Shown here: positions 23,360 to 32,293 of the stretch, in pieces
Numbering within the stretch: position 1 is the first letter of the stretch
Layout of the letters: each line of letters opens with the position of its first letter
NCBI GenBank assembly: GCA_964402175.1
Contig: CAYOBN010000018.1
Coordinates: 1-64,000, forward strand
Source: JAWKUK01 sp964402175
GTDB lineage: Bacteria; Planctomycetota; UBA1135; GCA-002686595
DNA: 64,000 bases
Direction of reading: 5' to 3'
Program-made: the position numbers and the translations under genes
Notes under the pieces: model-generated
Told to the model about the DNA's origin: nothing
Seen by the model: only the letters and a program-made list of their open reading frames with translations
Database searches by the model: none

Positions 23360-24832
23360 ATGTCAGAGGCGAAGATCACACCGCGCGCGACGGACTACGC
23401 GCAGTGGTACCAGGACGTCATCCAGCAGGCGGACCTCGCGGAGGCCGCGGGCGTCGTGAAGGGCTGCATGGTGATCAAGCCGCACGGCTACGCCATCTGG
23501 GAGAAGATCCAAGCCGAGCTCGACCGGCGCTTCAAGGCTACGGGGCACAAGAACGCGTGTTTCCCGCTGCTGATCCCGATGAGCTTCATCCAGCGTGAGG
23601 CGCAGCACGTCGAAGGCTTCTCGCCCGAGCTCGCGGTGGTCACACACGCGGGCGGCAAGGAGCTCGAAGAGCCCTACGTGATCCGCCCGACGTCGGAGAC
23701 GATCATCGGCCACTTCTTCTCGAAGTGGATCGACTCGCACCGCGACCTGCCGATGCTGATCAACCAGTGGGCGAACGTGATGCGCTGGGAGCTGCGCACG
23801 CGCATCTTCCTGCGCACGGGTGAGTTCCTCTGGCAAGAGGGCCACACCGCGCACGCGACGCACGAAGAAGCGCAGGAAGAGGTGCAGCGGATGCTGGACA
23901 TCTACCGCGAGGTCTTGCACGACGTGCTGGCCGTACCGGTGATCCAGGGCATCAAGACCGCGAACGAGCGCTTCGCCGGCGCGGTCGAGACGCGCTGCAT
24001 CGAAGCGATGATGCAGGACGGTAAAGCGCTGCAGGCGGGCACCAGCCACGACCTGGGTCAGAACTTCGGCAAAGCGTTCAACGTCACGTTCCAGACGACG
24101 TCGGGCGAGCGCGAGTACGTTTGGCAGACCTCTTGGGGCGTTTCGACCCGCCTGATCGGCGCGGTCATCATGGCGCACTCCGATGACGATGGCCTCGTCC
24201 TGCCGCCGAAGCTCGCGCCGATCCACGTGGTCATCGTGCCGATCTACCGCAAGGACGAAGAGAAGACCGCGGTCGTCGAAGCAGCGCAGCGCCTCGCAGC
24301 GAGCCTGCGTGACGACGGCCTGACCGTCGAGGTCGACGCGCGCGAAGGACTGAAGCCCGGCGCGAAGTACTACGAGTGGGAGCGCAAGGGCGTCCCGATG
24401 CGCCTCGAGCTCGGCCCGCGCGATCTCGAGAGCCGCTCGGTCGTCTGCAAGATGCGCCTCTCCGAGACGGACGCCAACGGCAAACCGGTCAAGGAGACGC
24501 TCACTTGGGACAACCTGGGTGTGGCCATCGGTGAGCGGCTCGATCGCTTCCAGAAGATGCTGTTCGAGCGCGCGCTCGCGTTCCGCGAGGCGCGCACCAA
24601 AGAGGTCGACACGTGGGCCGAGTTCGTCGAGGCGTTCCGCGAGGGAGAGTCCTCGTTCGTCTACGCGCACTGGGACGGCACGACCGAGACCGAGTTGGCG
24701 ATCAAGGAAGAGACGAAAGCGACGATCCGCTGCTTGCCGCTCGCTGGGCAGGGCCCCGCGCCGAGCCCTGGCAAGTGCGTTAAGACGGGCCGTCCGAGCG
24801 AGCGGCGCGTCCTCTTCGCGAAGAACTACTGA
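23360..24832 (+). CDS. proS: Prolyl-tRNA synthetase, archaeal/eukaryotic type
   Basis: A 490-residue class II aminoacyl-tRNA synthetase, attaching proline to tRNA-Pro. Start ATG 23360 follows an AGGAGAG site. It begins with TDYAQWYQDVIQQADLAE, typical of the short archaeal/eukaryotic ProRS rather than the long bacterial type with an editing insertion. Motif 2 lies at MRWELRTRIFLRTGEFLWQE and motif 3 at GVSTRLIGAVIMAHSDDDGL. The anticodon-binding domain follows, and a C-terminal domain ends in Tyr (FAKNY), as in this group. No INS editing domain lies between motifs 2 and 3. The last 7 bp overlap the convergent MOSC gene. Confidence 0.95.
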   Translation: MSEAKITPRATDYAQWYQDVIQQADLAEAAGVVKGCMVIKPHGYAIWEKIQAELDRRFKATGHKNACFPLLIPMSFIQREAQHVEGFSPELAVVTHAGGKELEEPYVIRPTSETIIGHFFSKWIDSHRDLPMLINQWANVMRWELRTRIFLRTGEFLWQEGHTAHATHEEAQEEVQRMLDIYREVLHDVLAVPVIQGIKTANERFAGAVETRCIEAMMQDGKALQAGTSHDLGQNFGKAFNVTFQTTSGEREYVWQTSWGVSTRLIGAVIMAHSDDDGLVLPPKLAPIHVVIVPIYRKDEEKTAVVEAAQRLAASLRDDGLTVEVDAREGLKPGAKYYEWERKGVPMRLELGPRDLESRSVVCKMRLSETDANGKPVKETLTWDNLGVAIGERLDRFQKMLFERALAFREARTKEVDTWAEFVEAFREGESSFVYAHWDGTTETELAIKEETKATIRCLPLAGQGPAPSPGKCVKTGRPSERRVLFAKNY

Positions 24833-25371
24833 GCGATCGGGTGCGGCGGGCGCACGACCGTCAGGAGTGCGCCCGTCTGCAACACTCCGCCCGCGACCAC
24901 GGAACAGAGCACGCCGCGCCCGCGGAGGCCGCGGCGATTCGCGCGCGCGATGCGCTGTGCGGCGGTCTTGCCGAAGCGCTCATGGAACGTGCGGCACGGG
25001 CGATGGATCGCCGGGCTGACCTCCAGCACCACTCCGTCGCACACGAGGCGTGTGCCGACGGGCAGGTTCGCTTCGGAGAGGTCCAAGTCGACGTGCAGGT
25101 TGTCGCCCGTGTGCCCCGCGTGGGTCACGTCGCGCGCGACGGAGCGAGACACGTTGGCGTTGATGAGCGCCAGCTCGGTGCCGGGCGTGCGCTCCGCGTC
25201 GTGCCGCCAGCGGTCCCCCACCGCGCCGAACCCCGGTTCGACGATCAGCTCCGGTACGACGGTGCGCTCGCCCCGCGCGGGGCGTACGACGCAAAGCTCG
25301 ATGCGGCCTGCATCCCGGGGTGAGCGCGGCAACAGCGTCCACCACAGGTCGTGGCGAAAGGAGAGGTCCAT
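24826..25371 (-). CDS. MOSC-domain protein
   Basis: A 181-residue protein from ATG 25371, overlapping the RIC stop by one base (ATGA), so it is translationally coupled. The MOSC core is seen in GFGAVGDRWRHDAERTPGTE, ALINANVSRSVARD, the NLHVDLDLSEANLPVGTRLV strand pair and VSPAIHRPCRTFHERFG, which contains the conserved Cys. MOSC proteins carry sulfur or molybdenum-cofactor-linked chemistry and are often tied to N-hydroxylated compound reduction or metal-sulfur assembly. Co-transcription with an iron-sulfur repair protein suggests a role in repairing NO or oxidative damage. Confidence 0.87.
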   Translation of the reverse strand: MDLSFRHDLWWTLLPRSPRDAGRIELCVVRPARGERTVVPELIVEPGFGAVGDRWRHDAERTPGTELALINANVSRSVARDVTHAGHTGDNLHVDLDLSEANLPVGTRLVCDGVVLEVSPAIHRPCRTFHERFGKTAAQRIARANRRGLRGRGVLCSVVAGGVLQTGALLTVVRPPHPIAQ

Positions 25372-26048
25372 CAGGTGCGGAGCGCGCGGGGAAAGAGCAC
25401 GTTGTTCTCGAGGTGGATGTGCTCCATCAACATACGCTCCAGCTCGCCGAGGCCCATGTAGAGCGCGCGCCATGTGCTGCACGCGTCGGGCGGTGCCTCG
25501 TAGTCGTGGGCGAGCTGGCGCAAGCGCGCGAGGTTCTGGCCGTGGTCGCGGTGTTCGTCCTCCATGACCGAGATCGGCATCGCCGTCTGACGCCCACGGC
25601 CGCCGAGGATCATCGGGAACAGCACGTGCTCTTCTTTCAGCATGTGGTCCTCGAGGGCGTCGCGCATCTCCTCCAAGTGCGCCGCCAGGCCGTGCGGGCA
25701 GTCCGCTTTGTCGGCGTGCACCCGCTCGACGCGCCGCGCCATCTCGACGAGGCGCGGGACCTCTTCGCGGTGGTCGGCGTGGTAGCGCTCGAGGATGTGT
25801 TGGACGAGCTCAGGCAGCGGCTGCTGATCGGGGCGCGGGCCGGCCGCCGCGCTGTCGGCCGCGTGCGCGAGCTCGTCGAGGAGCGCCTGCGGATCGAGCC
25901 CGGCTTTCGCGCATGCATCCCGCAGGGAGACACGCCCGTGGCAGCAGAAATCGAGCCCGTGGCGGTGGAAGACGCGGGACGCGGCGGGGTGCTCGACCGC
26001 GAGGTCGGCGAGGAGACGGTCGCAGTGCAAGGTCGTGGAGGGGGTCAT
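25371..26048 (-). CDS. ytfE: Iron-sulfur cluster repair di-iron protein (RIC; YtfE/ScdA family)
   Basis: A 225-residue cytosolic protein from ATG 26048. The N-terminal ScdA_N/DUF542 domain carries the hallmark HRHGLDFCCHG (Cys35-Cys36). The C-terminal hemerythrin-like domain supplies the di-iron ligands in HADHREEVPRL, EDHMLKEEHVLFPMI, MEDEHRDHG and HIHLENNVLFP. The family repairs iron-sulfur centres damaged by nitric oxide or peroxide. The gene starts an operon with the MOSC gene. A near-perfect sigma-54 promoter lies 39-54 bp upstream, and a NorR-like activator gene is 1.7 kb away, implying NO-responsive control. Confidence 0.93.
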   Translation of the reverse strand: MTPSTTLHCDRLLADLAVEHPAASRVFHRHGLDFCCHGRVSLRDACAKAGLDPQALLDELAHAADSAAAGPRPDQQPLPELVQHILERYHADHREEVPRLVEMARRVERVHADKADCPHGLAAHLEEMRDALEDHMLKEEHVLFPMILGGRGRQTAMPISVMEDEHRDHGQNLARLRQLAHDYEAPPDACSTWRALYMGLGELERMLMEHIHLENNVLFPRALRT

Positions 26049-26086
26049 GGCGTAGGCTCTCGCGGGGACTCGGGGGCTGGACCTAG

Positions 26087-26102
26087 TGCAAGGCGCGTGC
26101 CA
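26087..26102 (-). promoter_or_regulatory. Sigma-54 (-24/-12) promoter of the RIC-MOSC operon
   Basis: The minus strand reads TGGCACGCGCCTTGCA, an essentially perfect TGGCACG-N4-TTGCW element with GG and GC 12 bp apart. It lies 39 bp before the RIC ATG and points toward it. Sigma-54 promoters require an enhancer-binding protein such as the NorR-like one encoded nearby. Confidence 0.8.
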
Positions 26103-26132
26103 CGCGCTCCAGAGGCACGGAGCGGGGCCGGT

Positions 26133-26180
26133 GGTCGATTCGACCGCGTGTTCCCGCGGTCGCCGTGACACTTCCGTGTC
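26133..26180. promoter_or_regulatory. Cluster of inverted repeats, candidate NorR-type enhancer sites
   Basis: Three inverted repeats lie 31-94 bp upstream of the sigma-54 promoter: GGTCGA-T-TCGACC (26133-26145), ACCGCG-N6-CGCGGT (26143-26160) and GACAC-N4-GTGTC (26167-26180). The first contains GT-N7-AC, the core reported for NorR sites. Spacing and number fit an enhancer for a hexameric activator. The same DNA also serves the divergent secreted-protein gene. Confidence 0.5.
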
Positions 26181-26261
26181 GCTTTCCGCCCAGCGGCGTA
26201 CCCTGGGGCCTGGGTGAGGCGGACGGTCTGCTCCACCCCGAGTCTCCACTAGCTTCCCTCC

Positions 26262-27698
26262 ATGCATCCTCGCTCCCACGCTCTCGCCCTCGCCGCGGCT
26301 GCCCTCGCAGCGCCGGCCTTCGCCCAGAACGACGAATGCGCGACGGCGACACCGGTCACGCCCGGTGTCTACGCCTTCGACACGACCGCGGCGACCCTCA
26401 GCCCCGAGACCTGGCCGTGCGCGGCCTCGGGCGGGCCGGACCTCTGGTACTCCATCACCTCGGCCAACGACGCGACGTTCACGATCGAGACCTGCGGCAG
26501 CAGCTACGACACCGCGCTCGAGGTCTTCACCGGGCCGTGCAACAACTTGACGTCGGTGCTGTGCAACGACGACGCGTGCGGTCTCTCGAGCCGCGTGACC
26601 GTCTCGCTGCAACCGGGCGCCAGCGCGGTCTTCCGCATCGGCGGCTTCGGCGGCGCGACCGGAGTCGGCACGCTGACGATCACGGAGACCATCCTGCCGC
26701 CGCCGAGCGGTTCCGCCGCGGCTTGGCTCAACGCTGTCGGCACGGGCACTCCGGCCCTCTACACGAACTCGCTCCTGCCTGGGCCGATCGTGGCGGACAT
26801 CGGCGCGCCGAACGGCACGACGAGCGTCACGTACGAGTTCGTCGTCTACGGCAGCAACGCGGGCGCGAGCTCGGGCCTGATGGGTAACCTCGGCTCGGGC
26901 GTCGGCTCCAGCGCGGGTCTCAAGTTCGAGCAGTGGCCCGACACACTCAGCTACGGCGTGACAGCGTTCGGCGTCGCCGATTACTCCTTCCCCGGCGGCG
27001 CGAACACCGAGGGTCAGGACATCCAGCTCGTCTACATCGCGAACATCCAGACGAACACGACCGAGCTCTTCGTCAACGGCGTCAGCTTCGGCACCGCGCC
27101 GTTTGCGCCGCTCCTGCAGGGCCTGCAGGGCATCGGCCAGATCTACCGCCCGAACGGCGTGAACCTGGACGTCATGGGCCTCGGCCGGATCCGCGGCGTC
27201 GCGGTCTACGATGCCGCGCTGCCGCTGGCGGAGATCAACGCGCACCGCGATGCGTACTTCTCGGGTTCGCTCGGCACGACGTATTGCTCGCCGGCCGTGC
27301 AGAACTCCTCCGGCAGCAGTGCGCGTACCGGTGCGAGCGGCTCGCTCATCGCCGCCAACAACTCGCTCACGCTGTCCTGCAGCGACATGCCGAACAACTC
27401 GTTCGGCTTCTTCCTCACGAGCCGCACCCAGGGCGCGATCCAGCAGCCCGGCGGTAGCCAAGGTCGGCTGTGCCTCTCCGGCGCGATCGGTCGCTATGTC
27501 GGGCCGGGTCAGATCAAGAACTCGGGCGCGACGGGGACGATCTCGCTGCTCGTGAACCTGACACAACACCCGACGCCGTCGGGGTTTGTATCGGTGCTCG
27601 CCGGTGACACGTGGAACTTCACCGCTTGGTTCCGCGATGTCGTCGGCGGACAGGCGACGTCGAACTTCTCGAACGGGCTCTCGATCCTGTTCCAGTAA
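26262..27698 (+). CDS. Secreted LamG-like protein with shared C-terminal domain (tag protein 2)
   Basis: A 478-residue protein with a signal peptide (SHALALAAAALAAPAFAQ, mature NDECATATPV). Residues ~22-145 look like a small beta-sandwich seen in planctomycete and myxobacterial exported proteins (GPDLWYSITSANDATFTIET, YDTALEVFTGPCNNL). Residues ~150-335 resemble a LamG/concanavalin-like domain ending in GVAVYDAALPLAEINAHRDA. The last ~135 residues, from YCSPAVQNSSG, are the shared tail: NSFGFFLTSRTQG, PGGSQGRLCLSGAIGRYVG, GDTWNFTAWFRDVVGG and SNFSNGLSILF. No catalytic motif is seen, so a binding or surface role is likely. Confidence 0.83.
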   Translation: MHPRSHALALAAAALAAPAFAQNDECATATPVTPGVYAFDTTAATLSPETWPCAASGGPDLWYSITSANDATFTIETCGSSYDTALEVFTGPCNNLTSVLCNDDACGLSSRVTVSLQPGASAVFRIGGFGGATGVGTLTITETILPPPSGSAAAWLNAVGTGTPALYTNSLLPGPIVADIGAPNGTTSVTYEFVVYGSNAGASSGLMGNLGSGVGSSAGLKFEQWPDTLSYGVTAFGVADYSFPGGANTEGQDIQLVYIANIQTNTTELFVNGVSFGTAPFAPLLQGLQGIGQIYRPNGVNLDVMGLGRIRGVAVYDAALPLAEINAHRDAYFSGSLGTTYCSPAVQNSSGSSARTGASGSLIAANNSLTLSCSDMPNNSFGFFLTSRTQGAIQQPGGSQGRLCLSGAIGRYVGPGQIKNSGATGTISLLVNLTQHPTPSGFVSVLAGDTWNFTAWFRDVVGGQATSNFSNGLSILFQ

Positions 27699-27713
27699 GC
27701 CCGATCTCGTAGG

Positions 27714-27762
27714 ACAGGGTTCGAGTCGAGCGGCGCCCAGGGCCGCTCCGCTCGAACCCTGT
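27714..27762. terminator. Bidirectional hairpin between tag protein 2 and the NorR-like gene
   Basis: A 12-bp perfect outer stem (ACAGGGTTCGAG with CTCGAACCCTGT) and an inner GCGGC/GCCGC pairing. It is followed on the plus strand by TTTCATTT, a weak T-run. It occupies almost all of the 65 bp between the two convergent stops. Confidence 0.7.
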
Positions 27763-27763
27763 T

Positions 27764-29267
27764 TCATTTGAGGCCGAGGCGTTTTGCGATGCGGTGCAGG
27801 TTGGACCGATCGACGTCCAGCGCGCGCGCTGCACCGGCCAGGTTGCCCTCGGCGCTTTCGATCGCGACTGCGATCAGCTCGCGCTCGAAGCGCTCGAGCG
27901 CGGTGCGCAGCGTCGCGCCTTCCGCGAGGGCGGCGTGAGCAGCGGCGCGGCCGGGGCTCTCGGTCGGCACAGCAGCGCTAGGTGTCGCGGCGTTAGCGCG
28001 TGACGCTTCGCGCGGCGCGCTCGGGCGTACATCCAGATCGGCCTCGCGGACGAGGACCATCTCGCCGTGTTTTGCGCGCGCCGAAGCGCGGAGGATCGCG
28101 CGTGAGACGACGTTCTCGAGCTCGCGGACGTTACCTGGCCAGTCGCTCGCTTCGAGCGCGCAGAACGCGGTCGGCTCGTAGCGGATGGGTCCGCAGCCGA
28201 TGTGTTTGCGCACACGATCCGCAAAGTGACCGGCGAGCGCCGGAATGTCCGTCAGATGCTCCCGCAGCGGGGGCACCCGCAATCGGCAGACATCCAGACG
28301 ATGCAGCAGATCCGCGCGGAAACGCCCGGCCGCGACCTCGGCTTCGAGGTCGCGGTTCGTGGCAGCGAAGATGCGCACATCGACGCGCTCGGTGCGATCC
28401 GAGCCCCCGGGGTTGGATCTCGCCCTCTTGCAGGACACGCAGCAGCTTCGGTTGGATGTGGAGGGGCAGCTCGCCGATCTCGTCGAGGAACAGACACCCG
28501 CCGTCCGCGACTTTGAACTTACCGGGACGCGCCTGCATCGCGCCGGTGAACGCGCCGCGGGTGTGCCCGAAGAGCTCGCTCTCGGCGACGGACTCGGGCA
28601 ACGCCGCGCAGTTGAGGTAGATGAGCGGCTGCTCGGCGCGGCGGGAGCTCTGGTGCAGCGTGCGCACGACGAGCTCCTTGCCGACGCCGGTCTCTCCGGT
28701 CACAAGGACCGGGAAGTTCGCGCGCGCGATGAGGTCGATCTCCTCGCGGAGGCGCGCGACGGTGGAGCTGCCGCCGACGAGCACGTCACCGCGGCGCGCG
28801 AGCGCGTCGCGGACGAGCTCCTGCGCGACGCGGCCGCGCCGCTCGGCTTCGCGCTCCAGCGCGTCGATCAGCGCCCCTGTGCGCAGCGCAGCTCCGGCGA
28901 GCGCCGCGAGGTGCTCCAGGAACTCGCGCGGCACCGCGTCGAACGCGCCGGGCGTCAGCGCATCCGCGGTCAACACACCGACGAGCTCGCCCTCGACCCG
29001 CAACGGACAGCCGAGGCAAGCGTGCACCGACTTGCCGATCTCTGGCGCGCCGACGACGAGCCCGTCATACGGGTCCGGCAGCGGGCTGTCGGCGGGAAAG
29101 ACAGTCGGCCCTTCGGCGTTGCAGATGATGTCGAGGCGCGGGTGCTCTGCGCGTGGAAAGCGACGCGCGAGCGCATCGTCGCCGAGCCCGCGCGCGGCCA
29201 CCGGCACCAAATCCGCCCCTTGGAGCCCCAGCAACGCGACCGCGTCGCAGGGCAGCGCACGGTGCAC
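27764..29267 (-). pseudogene. norR: NorR-like sigma-54 activator split by a frameshift
   Basis: The two reading frames together make a GAF-AAA+-HTH activator. The first frame (to ~28,410) has the GAF sensor, the Walker A motif GETGVGKE, the sigma-54-contacting GAFTGA and the Walker B region GGCLFLDEIGELPL. The second resumes with VDVRIFAATNRDLEAEVAAG, the sensor region, and ends with a Fis-type HTH (GNLAGAARALDVDRSNLHRI). The change occurs near a C5G4 run at 28404-28412, just after LLRVLQEGEIQ. One base indel would restore the frame. Coding similarity continues upstream to ~29,340 without an ATG, GTG or TTG. It may be a real inactivation or a sequencing error. It likely controls RIC-MOSC. Confidence 0.82.
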
Positions 29268-29454
29268 TGCAGCGACGAGTCGCTTGAGGCGATCGTCGCT
29301 CGAAAGCGACGCGGTGATGTCGCGGGCGAGCGGCAGCAGCTCGCTGAGGCCGAAAGGGGTGGAGCTGAATGTGTCGTCGCCTGAGCGTAACCGTACAGGG
29401 CTGAGTGAGCCTTTAGCGTACTTTCTTGGCGTGGCGGCGTCGTCCGTCGGGTCT

Positions 29455-30831
29455 TCACCCCTGGCGCCGGCCAGGAGCCCCCTCGACGCTCGTGACTCTG
29501 TTCTCGCGATCGGCGCTCGGGCTGGTCGAGCCCATCGACGAATGCGCCGCAGTGTCCCCGGGACGCTCGGCCTCGATCCTGCGACGGATGTGGCGCTGCA
29601 AGAGCTCGTGCAGTGCCCCTGCCGGAGTCACTCGACAATCAGACGTATCCCGCGGGACTGGCTGCGGGAGCGTTCGGGGCGCTGACCGTTCGACCAGTCC
29701 GTAGTCTCGAGATCGATGAGGAAGGTCTCTGGGGAAGAACGGGTGGGTTCGCCAGCGTGGCCGAAGCCACCACCGAGTCGAGCGCGTTGCTGCGTGCTCT
29801 CCGTCGCGGCTTCGAGCGCTTGCCGACACACAGGAAGGGCTCTCATGCTCCGCGGTCGCATCAAGGTCCAACAGCTCGATCGCTCGAATGCGATCCCCTT
29901 TCTCCATGTTTGCAATGCCGCCGATGAAGAGCGCGCGCGCGGGGCCCGCCGCCACGATGCGATGGAACATCCGGCCGAGCGCGAGGCTGCCGACACTCTC
30001 CCACCCCGTGCTTCCGGGGTCGTAGCGCCAAATCTGGCCATCCTTCGCCGAAGCGATCACGCCGCTTTCGAGTGAGGCCGCGGCGACACCGAAAGCATCG
30101 ACGGGGAACGCTGGTAACGCTGCCCATTGGCCTTCTGCGAGGTCGAGGCTCCAGGCCGCGCGCTGCACCCGGCGGTCGACTCCGAGGCCGCCGACGACGA
30201 GCACATGTTGCCGTCCGTCGTGCATGTATGGCGCCGCCGCCAGCGCTCGCGCGCGAAACGGCGTCTCGATGGAGCGCCAGCCCGCGGCAGGATCGACGAG
30301 GTCCAGGACGAGTGTCTCCGCATGAAAGAGGCTGCCAGCCTCCGTCAACATCCAGCCGCCGACGACGACGAGCTGGTCGCCCGCGATGACGGCGTCGTGA
30401 GACGAGCGTGGCCGAGGGAGCGACGGGAGCGCGCTCCACGCACCGCGCGCGACATCGAAGCGAGCCACCTCTGCGACCGAACGCAGGTCGGCCTCCTCTG
30501 TCGCACTGTTGTGTGCGCGCATTCCACCGACGCGAATGAGCCCCGTGGGGTGAGCGACGAGCGTCACACTCTGCAAGGGTTCGACGCCTGGTAAGCCGCG
30601 CATGTCGCGCGGATCATGGGGATTCAAAGCGAAGAACTCGCCTCGTTGTCCCTCACGGGAGTAGGCATGGGGTTGGCCGTCGTAGCCACCGAGGATGTAG
30701 ACCCACCCGTCTTTCTGGGCTGCGCCGAAGCTGGTGATGCCGCGCGGCAAGAAAGCGTGCATGCTGGCCGCGGACTCGGGATCCCCCGAACCGAGGGCGA
30801 GCCCGAGGGCGATAGGAAGGAAGAGGTGCAT
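29455..30831 (-). CDS. Exported kelch-like beta-propeller protein, C-terminus uncertain
   Basis: From ATG 30831 (MHLFLPIALGLALGSGDPES), with a probable signal peptide. Kelch-type repeats follow: WVYILGGYDGQPHA, LIRVGGMRAHNSATEEADLR, DQLVVVGGWMLTEAGSLFHA, VLVVGGLGVDRRVQR and ALFIGGIANMEKGDR. Each has the GG pair and spaced aromatic residues of a six- or seven-bladed propeller. Beyond ~residue 335 (downstream of about 29,850) the frame becomes Arg/Ser-rich and unlike a natural protein, though it remains open to 29455. The real end may be near there, or a frameshift may be present. Role unknown, likely a binding protein in the periplasm or outside. Confidence 0.68.
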   Translation of the reverse strand: MHLFLPIALGLALGSGDPESAASMHAFLPRGITSFGAAQKDGWVYILGGYDGQPHAYSREGQRGEFFALNPHDPRDMRGLPGVEPLQSVTLVAHPTGLIRVGGMRAHNSATEEADLRSVAEVARFDVARGAWSALPSLPRPRSSHDAVIAGDQLVVVGGWMLTEAGSLFHAETLVLDLVDPAAGWRSIETPFRARALAAAPYMHDGRQHVLVVGGLGVDRRVQRAAWSLDLAEGQWAALPAFPVDAFGVAAASLESGVIASAKDGQIWRYDPGSTGWESVGSLALGRMFHRIVAAGPARALFIGGIANMEKGDRIRAIELLDLDATAEHESPSCVSASARSRDGEHAATRSTRWWLRPRWRTHPFFPRDLPHRSRDYGLVERSAPRTLPQPVPRDTSDCRVTPAGALHELLQRHIRRRIEAERPGDTAAHSSMGSTSPSADRENRVTSVEGAPGRRQG

Positions 30832-31025
30832 GTCTTGTTCTTTAGAGCGAGAGTCAGAGAGCGGCCGGCGGTCCCTCTGCGGTCCCGTCGATGTCGTCGC
30901 GTGAGATCGACGGGCGCTTCGGAGCCGCCGGCCAGCATCGGCGCGCGGTGTCGACCCCACGTCGCAACCGCGCATCACAGAAGGGACGCGGCCGCACTCC
31001 GAGCCGCCGCGCCCTGGTCGTCGGA

Positions 31026-32051
31026 TCAGCGCAAGGTCACGGCGATGCCGTCCGTGAAGTTGCTCGTGGGCGTGGGGTTCGCGTCGCGGTACCACGCCTG
31101 GAAGTGCCAGGTCTCGCCGGCCTGCGCTTGCACCGTGCCCGTCGGCAGAGGGAGGCTCGTCAGGTCGATGGGCACTTCGAACATGCCGCGGGTCCCTGAG
31201 GACTGCACCTGTCCCACGAAGCGGCCGATCGGGGCCTGCAAGCAGAGGTCACCCTGGCTGCCCCCCGGGTTCGCGCTGAACCCAGCCGTGCGGCTGACCA
31301 AGAAGTAGCCCGAGGACTGCAGGGGCAGCGACGAGGCGCGCAAGACGAGGTCATTGGCTGCCACGGTGTCGTCACCGTGCGCCGTCGCGCGTGCCGGTGC
31401 ACCGGTCGAGTTCGGGTTCGCAGCGCACGTCGAGACGCTGAGCGCCCCGTCGTGCAGGACGTCGAGCCGCACATCGTCGAGGCTCGTGTTGGCCCCGAGC
31501 GAGTCGAACGTCAGGACGAGCTCGGTCGCCTCGAGCGCGAGCCCGGAGACGTCCCAATCGAGTCGCCACTCCTCGACGACGAACCCGCCGGGGATCTGCA
31601 GCAGGAGCTGACGGGTCGCGGGACCCGCGGGCACCGTCTGGACGCCATCCGAGAGCGTGAGCTGGGCGTGGGTGACGTCGATACCTGTGCCGAGGGTCCG
31701 GAGCTGCAGCGTGACCGCTCGGGCATCCGCAGGCAGTGTCGCGCGCACCTCGAGGGAGAGCGCGCCAGCGACGCCGTAGATGTTCCCGGTCGAAGTCAGG
31801 ACCGCACCGGGGGTCCACTGCGTCAGCGTCGCCGCGAGGTCCGAGCTGGGGTCGTTCGGCGCGTTCGGGGCGCCGAAGGCGCTGGAGAAGCCGGTGAAGG
31901 TGTTGCCGGGGTCGCCGCCCCAGTAGGCGAACTGCGCGGCGCTGCTGCCGGCGTAGTCGGGCGGTGCGACGGCCTGGAAGTCGGCGCGGGCGGAGGGGGC
32001 GAGGGTCAGGGCGGCCAGGGCCGCGGTCGTACGCAGGTTCGGGCGGAACAT
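31026..32051 (-). CDS. Secreted protein with shared C-terminal domain (tag protein 3)
   Basis: A 341-residue protein with a signal peptide (TTAALAALTLAPSARA). Residues ~25-210 are beta-rich and resemble PEP-CTERM-like or fibronectin-style exported domains (FAYWGGDPGNTFTGFSSAFG, VVEEWRLDWDVSGLALEATE), with no enzyme motif. The last ~125 residues are a more diverged copy of the shared tail: SSGYFLVSRTAGFSANPGGS, QGDLCLQAPIGRFVG, GETWHFQAWYRDANP and SNFTDGIAVTL. This is the shortest of the five tagged proteins. It is divergent from the chromate transporter gene, with 242 bp between. Confidence 0.78.
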   Translation of the reverse strand: MFRPNLRTTAALAALTLAPSARADFQAVAPPDYAGSSAAQFAYWGGDPGNTFTGFSSAFGAPNAPNDPSSDLAATLTQWTPGAVLTSTGNIYGVAGALSLEVRATLPADARAVTLQLRTLGTGIDVTHAQLTLSDGVQTVPAGPATRQLLLQIPGGFVVEEWRLDWDVSGLALEATELVLTFDSLGANTSLDDVRLDVLHDGALSVSTCAANPNSTGAPARATAHGDDTVAANDLVLRASSLPLQSSGYFLVSRTAGFSANPGGSQGDLCLQAPIGRFVGQVQSSGTRGMFEVPIDLTSLPLPTGTVQAQAGETWHFQAWYRDANPTPTSNFTDGIAVTLR

Positions 32052-32293
32052 GGGCGTCCCCGGTCGGACCGGGGGGGGCGGAGGTTCGGTCTGGGAAGGG
32101 TGTCTGCGACGACGGGAGGGAGCTTACTGCTGTTGCGACTGCGTCGCAAGTGCAATTCGATTGAGATTCGATTGCCGGTCCGAGGGGCGCGCCACCTCGC
32201 CGCACGGGCCCGGGCACCCGCCGGGCGCTCCCCCGCACCGCTCCCGGAGCCCGCCCGCGGCCTCCTGCACCGACGCGGTTAGAGTGCGGGGCG

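Noticed and set aside
26049..27767. Upstream extension of the RIC reading frame across the tagged gene
   Set aside because: The RIC domain begins at ATG 26048. The upstream part is antisense to tag protein 2 and crosses the sigma-54 promoter.
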